Source of the DNA: an uncultured Candidatus Saccharibacteria bacterium
Lineage (GTDB): Bacteria; Patescibacteriota; Saccharimonadia; Saccharimonadales; Saccharimonadaceae
Assembly (NCBI GenBank): GCA_947364965.1
Contig: CANAUU010000001.1
Location: forward strand, 1-31,368
DNA length: 31,368 nucleotides
Direction: 5' to 3'
Part shown: in pieces, positions 23,880 to 31,241 of the stretch
Position numbering within the stretch: position 1 is the first letter of the stretch
How the letters are laid out: the number at the start of each line of letters is the position of its first letter
Position numbers and translations under genes: made by a program
The notes under the pieces: model-generated
What the model saw: the letters and a program-made list of their open reading frames with translations, nothing else
Database searches by the model: none
What the model was told of the DNA's origin: nothing

Positions 23880-24014
23880 CTTATTATGGTCACAGGTAGC
23901 TCGCTTTGAGGTTATATCTTGGTTGAGCCGGGTCTGGAGCACGGCCCTCCGTAGGAGGGTTCGCTCCAGGGAGGCTCACCAAACCTCAAAGTGAACTGCC
24001 TGCGACCCTACAAG
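23880..24014. ncRNA. Candidate structured RNA: 135-nt extended hairpin
   Basis: The two arms pair over nearly their whole length. An outer helix of 25 positions with four non-Watson-Crick pairs (GTCACAGG... with ...CCTGCGAC, then CTTTGAGGTT/AACCTCAAAG) is followed by TTGGTTGAGCC/GGCTCACCAA, then CTGGAGC/GCTCCAG, then CCCTCC-GTA-GGAGGG at the tip. It does not carry the conserved signal-recognition-particle tip, RNase P or tmRNA motifs. The strand is unknown; the inner edge is 20 nt from the stop of the carboxypeptidase gene. Confidence 0.5.
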
Positions 24015-24033
24015 CTTAAAATCATCAGCAAGC

Positions 24034-26250
24034 CTAAGAACACCTTCCGCCCTTCAAATCCTTCACCCGTCCCGTTGCCTTCAGATAATGCTCCAGCGAA
24101 TCATACTTCCCGCCATTGTATTTCCCGGTCGCAATCTCCGTCGCTGCCTCAACCCCGACGTACCTATAGTGCCAAGTCTCAAACAGTCCCGTCGAGCCAT
24201 TCTCGTCCACATTCAACGGCTCCGACATCAGCCCACCCGCCCACGCTTCCGGGAACCGGTCGATAAACCCGTATTTATACGAATTCGTCTTTAGCCACTG
24301 CCATTCAAGATGATTACCGTAGTCATCCGTGTTTAATACTTCGCCATATTTAAGGTCAATCAAATCGCACGTGAGCCCCGTATGATGATCCGACGCCCCT
24401 GTTGCCGCACACAACCTCCCGCAGGTCGTCCCCCGCGCCCGGAAACATGAATACGTCCCCATCTCGTGTCCCGGATTTTCCGCCCGATAGGCTGACAGCA
24501 TCTCGTTCAAGTGTCTCGCTGCCTCCGGCATCATTAAATTATCCCCGTTGCCCACCGCGTGATATTCCTGAATTCCATACGTCTGCGACACCGAAATCAG
24601 CGACCCCTGTCGCCCCGCGATAAACTCCGTCCCCACCGTAAAATTTGGATTAATTAGCATCAAATTCTCAAACTCCGTTGTACAATTTCCGCCCGCCGCC
24701 ACCGCCGGAACTTCGTCTTCGCTAGGCTCCTCCTCCGTCGGTTTTTCGACCTCGCCTGGCTGCTCAGCCGCGCCCGCCTCCCCTAGCCTTACTATCTCCG
24801 GTCGTAAAACTTCAACCTCCCCAGCCGGTCTGAAACAATCCCAAAGCGCAAACCCGCACACCGCAGCCGAAATTAGCGTCATCACTAGCCCCGCCCACGG
24901 CGCTACTTTCTGAATGCTCGTAGGCGTGCCTGATAAGCCGCCAGCAGAAACCCTTGAAGAGTTCTCCGCTAATCCTTTCGAAGAACCTTCCGCTGAGCCC
25001 GCTCCGCGTATCTTTAACCGTCTGTTTTTCCGAAACTCCCGCACTGTCAATGCTGCCAGAAACACCGTCGCAAACAACCCTAGCCCCAGCCAACCATAAT
25101 TATAAAACCGCGGCATCTCGACACAATACTGCCCCTGCGAGCCATCATGACAATCCTTCCAAATCGTCAAACCAACGTTGTATAGCACCTCGCCATTGTA
25201 TGATGCCGTCACTCCCCCGAACGACTCACCTGTCGGCGTATCTCGCCGCACCGCCGTTCGCCCCTTCCACCCCTCAAAACTATATTCTATTTCCTCCGCC
25301 TGGAAGTCATTTGGCATTGCCCGCATGATATCACTCCCTGCTCGGAACTCTAACATTTTCACCGGGCTTCCCTCGACTGGCACTCTCGCTATAACATCCC
25401 CGGCCTTGACCAGCCGCACTGGCTCATAATTCTCCTCCACCGCCCGATAAACCTTCTCCGCATCCGCGATGTGTTCCGTGCTCTCCGCTGGCGCCCCGAC
25501 CGTCACCAAGATATACTCCGTCCCCTCAATTTCTGCTGTGCTCGCCAAACACCGCCCCGCCGCGTTCGTAAACCCAGTTTTCCCGCCTTTTATCGCTCCT
25601 GTCGGCTGAAAAGTCTTCCGCGCCACCAGCCCGACCGACGGCAGCTCCCGCTCATAACTCTCGAAAATCTCCCGAAACCGCTCATTCTGCAGCGCCACCC
25701 TGAGCATCATCGCCACATCCCGCGGTGTCGAATAATTCCTCCCCTCACTGTCGTCCGTCATGGAACTCTCACTCCCCGCCAAGTTCTCCGCCGCTCCACC
25801 GCCCGTCGCACTCGTCCCCGCGTCAAACCCCACTGGATTGCTAAAATGCGTATTTTCCAGCCCAATCCGCGCCGCCTCAGCGTTCATCGTTCGCACAAAT
25901 TCCTCAATCGATCCGCTCGTGCTAATCGCCAGCGCCTGCGCCGCATCCCCCGCCGACGGCAACATCAACGCACACAACAAATCCTCCACCGTCGCAACCT
26001 GCCCCGCCCTGAGCCCAATCACCGAAAACTCCTCCAGCCCCGTCAGCATCTCCTCCGTAATCTCAACCTGTTCATCCAGATTCCGATGTTCCAGAACCAC
26101 CATCGCCGTCATAATCTTTGTCAGCGACGCCACCTCTGTCGGCGTGTCCGCCTCTCGGCTCACGCTCTCCCCCTCCGCATCCAGCACCTCCCGCCTCGCA
26201 GAATTATCCCACAAAAACCACGCCCGCGAACTCAAGCCTAAATCGTTCAT
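24034..26250 (-). CDS. Fused D,D-carboxypeptidases: S11 (DacA-like) plus M15B (VanY-like)
   Basis: 738 aa from the ATG at 26250. Residues 1-270 are an S11 serine carboxypeptidase: SLTK (Ser42-Lys45), KTG (224-226), but the SxN motif reads SAG (99-101), losing the Asn. Two membrane helices follow (about 386-404 and 452-471) with a very basic loop between them, then an acidic linker, then an M15B zinc carboxypeptidase (about 520-738) with SDHHTGLTCD (Ser620, His622, Asp629) and ETWH (Glu691, His694). Both domains trim D-Ala from peptidoglycan stems but are unrelated in fold. There is no N-terminal signal peptide; the charge pattern puts both catalytic domains outside. A GTG at 26265 lies at the promoter and is rejected. 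TATAAT lies 6 nt before the ATG. Confidence 0.9.
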   Translation of the reverse strand: MNDLGLSSRAWFLWDNSARREVLDAEGESVSREADTPTEVASLTKIMTAMVVLEHRNLDEQVEITEEMLTGLEEFSVIGLRAGQVATVEDLLCALMLPSAGDAAQALAISTSGSIEEFVRTMNAEAARIGLENTHFSNPVGFDAGTSATGGGAAENLAGSESSMTDDSEGRNYSTPRDVAMMLRVALQNERFREIFESYERELPSVGLVARKTFQPTGAIKGGKTGFTNAAGRCLASTAEIEGTEYILVTVGAPAESTEHIADAEKVYRAVEENYEPVRLVKAGDVIARVPVEGSPVKMLEFRAGSDIMRAMPNDFQAEEIEYSFEGWKGRTAVRRDTPTGESFGGVTASYNGEVLYNVGLTIWKDCHDGSQGQYCVEMPRFYNYGWLGLGLFATVFLAALTVREFRKNRRLKIRGAGSAEGSSKGLAENSSRVSAGGLSGTPTSIQKVAPWAGLVMTLISAAVCGFALWDCFRPAGEVEVLRPEIVRLGEAGAAEQPGEVEKPTEEEPSEDEVPAVAAGGNCTTEFENLMLINPNFTVGTEFIAGRQGSLISVSQTYGIQEYHAVGNGDNLMMPEAARHLNEMLSAYRAENPGHEMGTYSCFRARGTTCGRLCAATGASDHHTGLTCDLIDLKYGEVLNTDDYGNHLEWQWLKTNSYKYGFIDRFPEAWAGGLMSEPLNVDENGSTGLFETWHYRYVGVEAATEIATGKYNGGKYDSLEHYLKATGRVKDLKGGRCS

Positions 26251-26256
26251 ACCACT

Positions 26257-26262
26257 ATTATA
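26257..26262 (-). promoter_or_regulatory. -10 box of the fused carboxypeptidase gene (leaderless)
   Basis: Minus strand TATAAT, six bases, ATG at 26250. Confidence 0.75.
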
Positions 26263-26375
26263 CACTAAACCTCGCCTTGCTCGCCCACTCGCCGCGCCGT
26301 CAGGCGGAAGTTCCAGCGACTTTCGACCTTTAACGCGCCGCCATCAAAAAAGCAGCCCTAAAGCCGCCAGAAACA

Positions 26376-26453
26376 TGGGGTGGGATACTGGAATCGAACC
26401 AGCGACCTTCTGGACCACAATCAGACGCTCTAACCATCTGAGCTAATCCCACC
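26376..26453 (-). tRNA. tRNA-His(GTG)
   Basis: Minus strand. The acceptor stem GTGGGAT/ATCCCAC is extended by an encoded G at -1 opposite C73, the hallmark of tRNA-His; D-arm GCTCAGATGGTTAGAGC; anticodon loop TTGTGGT (GTG); T-arm GGTTCGATTCC; encoded CCA. The lowest anticodon-stem pair is A-C. The promoter TGATATAAT lies at 26465-26473. Confidence 0.94.
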
Positions 26454-26464
26454 ATGTCTCCGCC

Positions 26465-26473
26465 ATTATATCA
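26465..26473 (-). promoter_or_regulatory. Promoter of tRNA-His
   Basis: Minus strand TGA-TATAAT, 11 nt before the tRNA 5' end. Confidence 0.6.
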
Positions 26474-26606
26474 CATCTCCTCCCAGAAGGGAAGCACAAA
26501 ATCACCCCAGGCTCCTGCCGAAATCACTAGAACATATTTCGTCCCAAAAACCATAACCATTACCTCTGTAAGACCTCAAAATCCTCCGAGAAACGTGTAA
26601 TAACTA

Positions 26607-26635
26607 TTGACAAAAAGCATAAGGTGTGCTACAAT
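26607..26635 (+). promoter_or_regulatory. Orphan-class promoter 3
   Basis: TTGACA (26607-26612), 17-bp spacer ending TGTGC, TACAAT (26630-26635). Confidence 0.85.
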
Positions 26636-26641
26636 GAAAGT

Positions 26642-26710
26642 GCGCATGGAAGCTAGGTTCGCCCTAGCGGGCCAGTCGACGTGTAGCTTAATTTTGCAGG
26701 AGGTAACCCC
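26642..26710 (+). promoter_or_regulatory. 5' leader (about 69 nt) of orphan gene 26711
   Basis: Perfect hairpin GCTAGG (26652-26657), loop TTCGC, CCTAGC (26663-26668); then AGGAGGT (26698-26704), 6 nt before the ATG. Confidence 0.55.
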
Positions 26711-27514
26711 ATGAGCTTTTTTAATCGTAGAAATCGTCAGTCCCAGTCTGGCGGCCCCGGCAGTCAGTATGATCGTGATCCCGAGCAGACCGGCGTTATC
26801 CATCGGCCCGCCGATGAGTCGGCTCCGGAAGAGCCCGAGACTCCCGCCCCGCAGCCCGAACCTCAGTCCGAGCCCACTCAGGGCTCGACCCCCCCCGCCG
26901 CCCAGCAGCCCCAGGAGAAGCCTTTGTCGTACACCGGCATCGACTTCGAGGGCTATGGCACCATCGTGCTCTATGAGCTCCGGGAGGGCGAGCAGCCGAA
27001 GCGGATCGAGGAAATCATCGACATCTGGAAGTCCCTCCCCGAGGGGAGCCAGTTCGACGTGATGTCTCTCCCTGCCGAGGTGTATTGCTTTGAGAAGGAC
27101 GGCAAAAAGATGCGGACCGACATCGTCCCCGACGAGGCACTGTGCAGCACGATCATCGCCTCTCAGGCCGAGAAGATCAAGAAGCACCTGGCTGAGTTGA
27201 CCGGCGAAAAGCCCGCCGATCCCGCCGCTGCCGAGTTGACTGCGACCATCAAAGCGCTCACCAAGGAGCAGCTGTTTGCTGCCTTTAGCGCTCTGGATGC
27301 CAAAGAACTCCAGAAACTGCTGGATACCGCCCACGCTGCCAACAAGCAATTGCGCAAGCAGAGCGAATCCCAGCAGAGCGGTCAGCAGTCTGGCTCCGGC
27401 GAGCAGCCCAAGACTGGTGGCACCAAGCCCCAGCCGCAGACGCCGCCCGCTCCGGCTCCCCGGTCTCAGCCGACCGCCCGTGGCAGATCTGGCGCCAGCA
27501 TGGCTTCGTGGTAA
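26711..27514 (+). CDS. Orphan hypothetical protein with disordered ends (267 aa)
   Basis: Residues 1-72 are polar and Pro/Glu/Gln-rich; about 73-160 form a compact region starting LSYTGIDFEGYGTIVLYEL; about 160-220 are helical and Lys/Glu/Ala-rich (KALTKEQLFAAFSALDAKELQKLL); the rest is Gln/Ser/Gly/Pro-rich. No signal peptide or membrane helix, so it should be cytoplasmic unless exported by an unusual route. The layout suggests an adaptor or scaffold (inference). Codon use and promoter as in the other orphan genes. A 398-codon frame on the other strand is a shadow. Confidence 0.82.
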   Translation: MSFFNRRNRQSQSGGPGSQYDRDPEQTGVIHRPADESAPEEPETPAPQPEPQSEPTQGSTPPAAQQPQEKPLSYTGIDFEGYGTIVLYELREGEQPKRIEEIIDIWKSLPEGSQFDVMSLPAEVYCFEKDGKKMRTDIVPDEALCSTIIASQAEKIKKHLAELTGEKPADPAAAELTATIKALTKEQLFAAFSALDAKELQKLLDTAHAANKQLRKQSESQQSGQQSGSGEQPKTGGTKPQPQTPPAPAPRSQPTARGRSGASMASW

Positions 27515-27654
27515 GTCCATGTTAACGGCTATCAGCTTCAGCCCACCCTCTTTCCGACCCATCCCGACCCTCCGCGACCCCTGTGGTCGCAATACTAAGA
27601 GCCGCGACGCTCCCCATATCCCAAAAGAAAGGGGACGAGGCTCAACCTCCGCAC

Positions 27655-27685
27655 AAAGCCGTCCCTTTCTCTGGGGCGGCTTTTC
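27655..27685 (+). terminator. Terminator of orphan gene 26711
   Basis: AAAGCCG (27655-27661) pairs with CGGCTTT (27677-27683), followed by T and C. A longer alternative pairing with AGAAAGGGGACG upstream is also possible. Confidence 0.75.
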
Positions 27686-27789
27686 CTTGTCGCTAAATAA
27701 CCATACCTTTTTGTCAACCATAAAACCACCATAACCACAACCGCTAACAGGGAATGGAAACAAAAATTTCACCCCAGTTTCTAAAATAC

Positions 27790-27822
27790 TTATGTTAAAA
27801 CCATTGCGATTATGTTAAAACC
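27790..27822 (+). promoter_or_regulatory. Direct repeat upstream of the adhesin promoter
   Basis: TTATGTTAAAACC at 27790-27802 and again at 27810-27822, identical and exactly 20 bp apart, about two turns of the helix. The second copy ends 12 bp before the -35 box at 27835. This is the arrangement expected of an activator-binding site. Confidence 0.6.
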
Positions 27823-27834
27823 CTGACTTTTCTA

Positions 27835-27863
27835 TTGACATTTTTAAGTATGTGTGCTACAAT
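27835..27863 (+). promoter_or_regulatory. Orphan-class promoter 4 (adhesin)
   Basis: TTGACA (27835-27840), 17-bp spacer ending TGTGC, TACAAT (27858-27863). Confidence 0.87.
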
Positions 27864-27869
27864 GGAATT

Positions 27870-28357
27870 AGTCTGGGATAACTGTGGGAGCAGTTCCGCC
27901 CAGAGGTCCATTTACAGTCGAATCATCTCAGATACAATGAATTTGTATCTGTCAAGTCAAAACGCTTTTACTTTACGTTTGACGCTAATCCGAACTCTAG
28001 TCGACTCGATGCAGTAATCGGTCGATCAGATTGTCATCTAGAACGCCATCGATGCAGTAATCGTGGCAGGAAGGATAACTTTGGGTCTGTTGTCAGTGTT
28101 TTTGGCTCAAGCCATTAACCCCCATTAGCGTTTGCTTGTTGATGTCCTGCCAGCGTTTGCTGGCTCCCTTTTGACCAGGAAGCGGATTTTGTGTCTGCTG
28201 ACCTGTTTTCATATAGTCCGGCTCGGAAGCCGATGACCCTAGTGCTAATACCCCTAGCAGTCAACCCGGCTTTGGAAGCCGACCAGTCCCATTATGCCAA
28301 AAGCAGACGGGGCTGGTTACCCCTCTGCGCAACAAAACCTTAAAAGGAGGAGACTCT
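27870..28357 (+). promoter_or_regulatory. Very long structured 5' leader (about 488 nt) of the MucBP adhesin gene
   Basis: In order: TCTGGG/CCCAGA enclosing AACTG/CAGTT (27872-27904); CAGATACAA/TTGTATCTG (27929-27951); twin hairpins with the shared core TCGATGCAGTAATCG (28006-28020 and 28049-28063) but different lower stems; AGCGTTTGCT twice (28127, 28152), the second inside the 6-bp stem GCCAGC/GCTGGC; and twin CGGCT...AGCCG hairpins (28219-28232 and 28267-28281). AGGAGG (28345-28350) lies 7 nt before the ATG. A short frame from 27862 to 28017 starts inside the -10 box and is not considered coding. Confidence 0.7.
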
Positions 28358-30988
28358 ATGAAAAACATGTTTGTGTCGTTGCTCCTGTTGACGGTCTTTG
28401 CCGTCTGTGGGGCATACGTCCTGATCTCCGTCTCTGGCGGAATCGGAAAGCTGTTCAAAAAGCAGCCTATCAATCCTAAGAAAGCAATCGCGACTTTCGC
28501 CGTCCTGGTTTTGGCCGTTGCTACGGCTATTCCGGGCATTCTGTTGTTCCCGACCGCCAATGATGGCGAACGTATCACCAGTTTCGAGGGCAGCTACGGC
28601 CTGACCGAGGACACGCCGGACATTCAAATGAACGGCAGTCGTACCCGGTCCGATCTGGACGCTTTCCTCAAAGAGGGCTTCGGCGATAGCTACAGCGAAA
28701 TCTGGAACGGCACCTCTGCTGAGAACTTCATGTTCTCGCATGACCAAGAGAAGATCAAGACCAACGAAGCCTATCTCCAGACGCTCTTGAACGACAAGAA
28801 ACTCACGGGCTTCCGCAACGCGGTCGACTATCCCAGCGCTGTCCTGACCCCGGAAGTGGTCAAGAACGTCGTCGCCGGAAAGCTGACCGCCGAGGAGCTG
28901 GAGGATGTCTACAACCAGCACCGCTGGCTCGACATCTATAGGCTCATCCTGACCAATCCCGCTTACTGCGAGATGGTCTTGCAGGGGCTCGAGGAATACC
29001 CCGAGTTTGTCGAACAAAACGCATCCTGGCACCCCGAATTCCGGCAGCTGTTGGACTGGGCGAAAGCCTCCGAAGACGGCGTCTATAGCCTGTGGGTCGA
29101 GGAAGACAACGGTAGTGGACACTGGAGCGATGATTATCGCTATGGTGCTGCCCGGGTGTGTGCGGTCTACGAGAACGCAATCATCCGCGGTATCGCCATG
29201 GATCAGATGACCCTCGCTAACTGGGAGCTTCCCAGCATGAGCCCCGAGGTTAATACCCGCTGGACCGTGAAGCTGGTCGAGAAAGACGACCAGGAGAACA
29301 AGCCCTCCGCTATTTGGTCGTTCCCGAACACCAAGTCTGGGAACGACGCTTATAACGATGGCTTTAACGTCGCCGATCTTCGGCTCGTGAAATATGAGCC
29401 GAAGAAGACCGTTCCGGTCAACAACAAGCCGACCGACCCTGGCACAACACCTCCTCCGGGAGAGAATCCCCCTCCCGCGGTCGTGACCCCGAGCCATAAG
29501 GTCTACACCTATTACCGGGAGTACGGCACTAACACGGATATCGCTCAGAGCACATCTCAGACCATTACCGAGGGCAAAAGCTGGAAGACCTCCGCGAAGG
29601 AGAACATCACCGGCTACACCTACTACAACAACAGCACTGGCAGCACCGACAAAACCGTCAGTGGTACCATGGGCAAGAGCGACGTCACCGTCGTCTTCTA
29701 CTACAAGCCCACAAGCACAAAGACGGTTAACGTCAATCTGACGGTCAGGCATGTCGATGCCAACACTGGTAAAGCCCTGCCCTACAGTGAGCAGGTCATC
29801 TCTGTCCCGAAGGGCAGCCAGCAGACCGCGAGGTCGAGCAGCTTTGTTGACTACACCTTCGCCGGTTATTACACCGTGGATGGTGGCAGCAAGACCAACG
29901 GCTCCAGCGTCACGCTCACCATGAGCAGTGACAAGACCGTGACCTTCTATTATGTCCGCGAGTGGAAACTGACTACGCGGTTTGTTGAGGAGGGCACTGG
30001 TGCCGAGCTGGACAACCCCGCATACGATTACTATCCTGCGGGCGAACAGTTCACCGCTACCGCCCGTGACATCACTGGCTACACGCTGGTTCGCAACAGC
30101 GAAACCGGCAGCAGCCAAAAAATCGTCAAAGGCCCCATGCCGAGCAGTGAGAAGACGGTCACCTTCTACTACAAGAAGGTTGTCCAGACTCACACCGTCA
30201 CCGCCTACTATCGAGCGATCGATAGCAATCACAACCTGACGGATCCGGTTCGCCAGACCGTAGAAGTTGGTAAGCCCTACTCGACTCAGCAGTTGAGTTT
30301 CGACGGCTATAAGTTTGTTGACGTCAAAGGGGATCCCGCCTCCTCGGACAAGATGCCGGATCGTGATGTGACGGTGACTTATCTATATGAACTCGTCCAC
30401 CAGGACGGGAACAATAATAAGGACCCCAACTCCGATCCCACCAAGAATGACACCGGTAATGGCACCGAAGGTAAGGGCCCTGACGACACCAATAAGCTTG
30501 AAACATGGCAACCCGAAGACCCGGATACAGGTGAACGGGTGCCTGAGCAGTCCGAGAAGGGCGAGCAGACGAGCAACCAGAACACCAATAAGAATCCGGC
30601 TGCCGGCAGCGATGAGCGCCAGGAGGTCAGCAATGACCCCGTGAGCGCCACCGATGAGAATAAGGAGGGTAATTCCTCCGGCACCGGTGGTCAGGACCAT
30701 CAGGTGGTCGGCCCCGGCAACACCCAAAACGGGACCCCGCCCGACAAGACTACTCCTGACAAGGTCACCAATGACACCTGGACCTCCACCACAACTGGCA
30801 ACTCTGTCACCTATGGTGGGGACTCCGGAAACTCTGGTAGTTCGGGTAGCTCCGGCTCCAACGGCAGTTCCGGCAGCTCTGGTTCCTCCGGCAGCACCGG
30901 ATCGACCGGTTCGACCGGCGACACCGGTAATTCCGGGAGTTCCGGCGGCAGCGGCAACAACACCGTCACCATCGGACCTCCGGCCTGA
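28358..30988 (+). CDS. Large MucBP-repeat surface adhesin (876 aa)
   Basis: Two hydrophobic helices at the N-terminus (about 5-27 and 43-65), a folded region without known family (about 90-350), a Pro-rich hinge (about 355-377), and four MucBP-like repeats (about 378-450, 456-536, 537-607, 610-679), each closing with a VTFYY- or VTYLY-type strand. A polar tail (about 680-876) ends in Gly/Ser/Thr repeats. MucBP domains bind mucin or glycans in Gram-positive adhesins. No LPXTG motif is seen; the N-terminal helices probably anchor it. For an epibiont this would be a host- or mucus-attachment protein (inference). GC-rich, CTG-rich codons as in the other orphan genes. The 630-codon frame on the opposite strand is a shadow. 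Confidence 0.88.
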   Translation: MKNMFVSLLLLTVFAVCGAYVLISVSGGIGKLFKKQPINPKKAIATFAVLVLAVATAIPGILLFPTANDGERITSFEGSYGLTEDTPDIQMNGSRTRSDLDAFLKEGFGDSYSEIWNGTSAENFMFSHDQEKIKTNEAYLQTLLNDKKLTGFRNAVDYPSAVLTPEVVKNVVAGKLTAEELEDVYNQHRWLDIYRLILTNPAYCEMVLQGLEEYPEFVEQNASWHPEFRQLLDWAKASEDGVYSLWVEEDNGSGHWSDDYRYGAARVCAVYENAIIRGIAMDQMTLANWELPSMSPEVNTRWTVKLVEKDDQENKPSAIWSFPNTKSGNDAYNDGFNVADLRLVKYEPKKTVPVNNKPTDPGTTPPPGENPPPAVVTPSHKVYTYYREYGTNTDIAQSTSQTITEGKSWKTSAKENITGYTYYNNSTGSTDKTVSGTMGKSDVTVVFYYKPTSTKTVNVNLTVRHVDANTGKALPYSEQVISVPKGSQQTARSSSFVDYTFAGYYTVDGGSKTNGSSVTLTMSSDKTVTFYYVREWKLTTRFVEEGTGAELDNPAYDYYPAGEQFTATARDITGYTLVRNSETGSSQKIVKGPMPSSEKTVTFYYKKVVQTHTVTAYYRAIDSNHNLTDPVRQTVEVGKPYSTQQLSFDGYKFVDVKGDPASSDKMPDRDVTVTYLYELVHQDGNNNKDPNSDPTKNDTGNGTEGKGPDDTNKLETWQPEDPDTGERVPEQSEKGEQTSNQNTNKNPAAGSDERQEVSNDPVSATDENKEGNSSGTGGQDHQVVGPGNTQNGTPPDKTTPDKVTNDTWTSTTTGNSVTYGGDSGNSGSSGSSGSNGSSGSSGSSGSTGSTGSTGDTGNSGSSGGSGNNTVTIGPPA

Positions 30989-31054
30989 TGAGGCGCTAAC
31001 AGCTAAAGCATTTTGACTCCCTAATCGCGACATAAGTCGCATCGCTCTTTATCT

Positions 31055-31079
31055 CCCGGGGCTCATCACGAGCCCCGGG
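31055..31079 (+). terminator. Strong hairpin after the adhesin gene
   Basis: CCCGGGGCTC (31055-31064) pairs perfectly with GAGCCCCGGG (31070-31079), loop ATCAC. The U-run is missing, so it may stabilise the 3' end rather than terminate. Confidence 0.65.
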
Positions 31080-31241
31080 GATCTAATGAAACCACAACCC
31101 AGCGATAGACAATCGCGAGAATAGGCAATTGTGTTTGAGACGATTCGATTGTAGGACTGATGGAGTTTAACAAATTGGACCAGCAAAATATCAACTTTAA
31201 TTAACTAGTTTAATAATTAATCTTTTTGAGAGGAGATTATT

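Noticed and set aside
23794..23994. 66-codon frame beside tRNA-Gly
   Set aside because: It lies inside the extended hairpin, has no ribosome-binding site, and its sequence is explained by the inverted repeat.
23769..24014. RNase P RNA, tmRNA or signal-recognition RNA
   Set aside because: The conserved core sequences of these RNAs could not be found on either strand, and the length does not fit RNase P or tmRNA.
26576..27772. 398-codon minus-strand frame opposite orphan gene 26711
   Set aside because: It runs through the orphan promoter, leader and terminator of the plus-strand unit; composition is that of a shadow.
27862..28017. 51-codon frame at the start of the adhesin leader
   Set aside because: Its ATG overlaps the -10 box, so it would not be in the transcript; no other start signal.
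28340..30232. 630-codon open frame on the minus strand inside the adhesin gene
   Set aside because: It mirrors the codon bias of the plus-strand gene, has no promoter or ribosome-binding site, and the plus-strand product has clear MucBP repeats.
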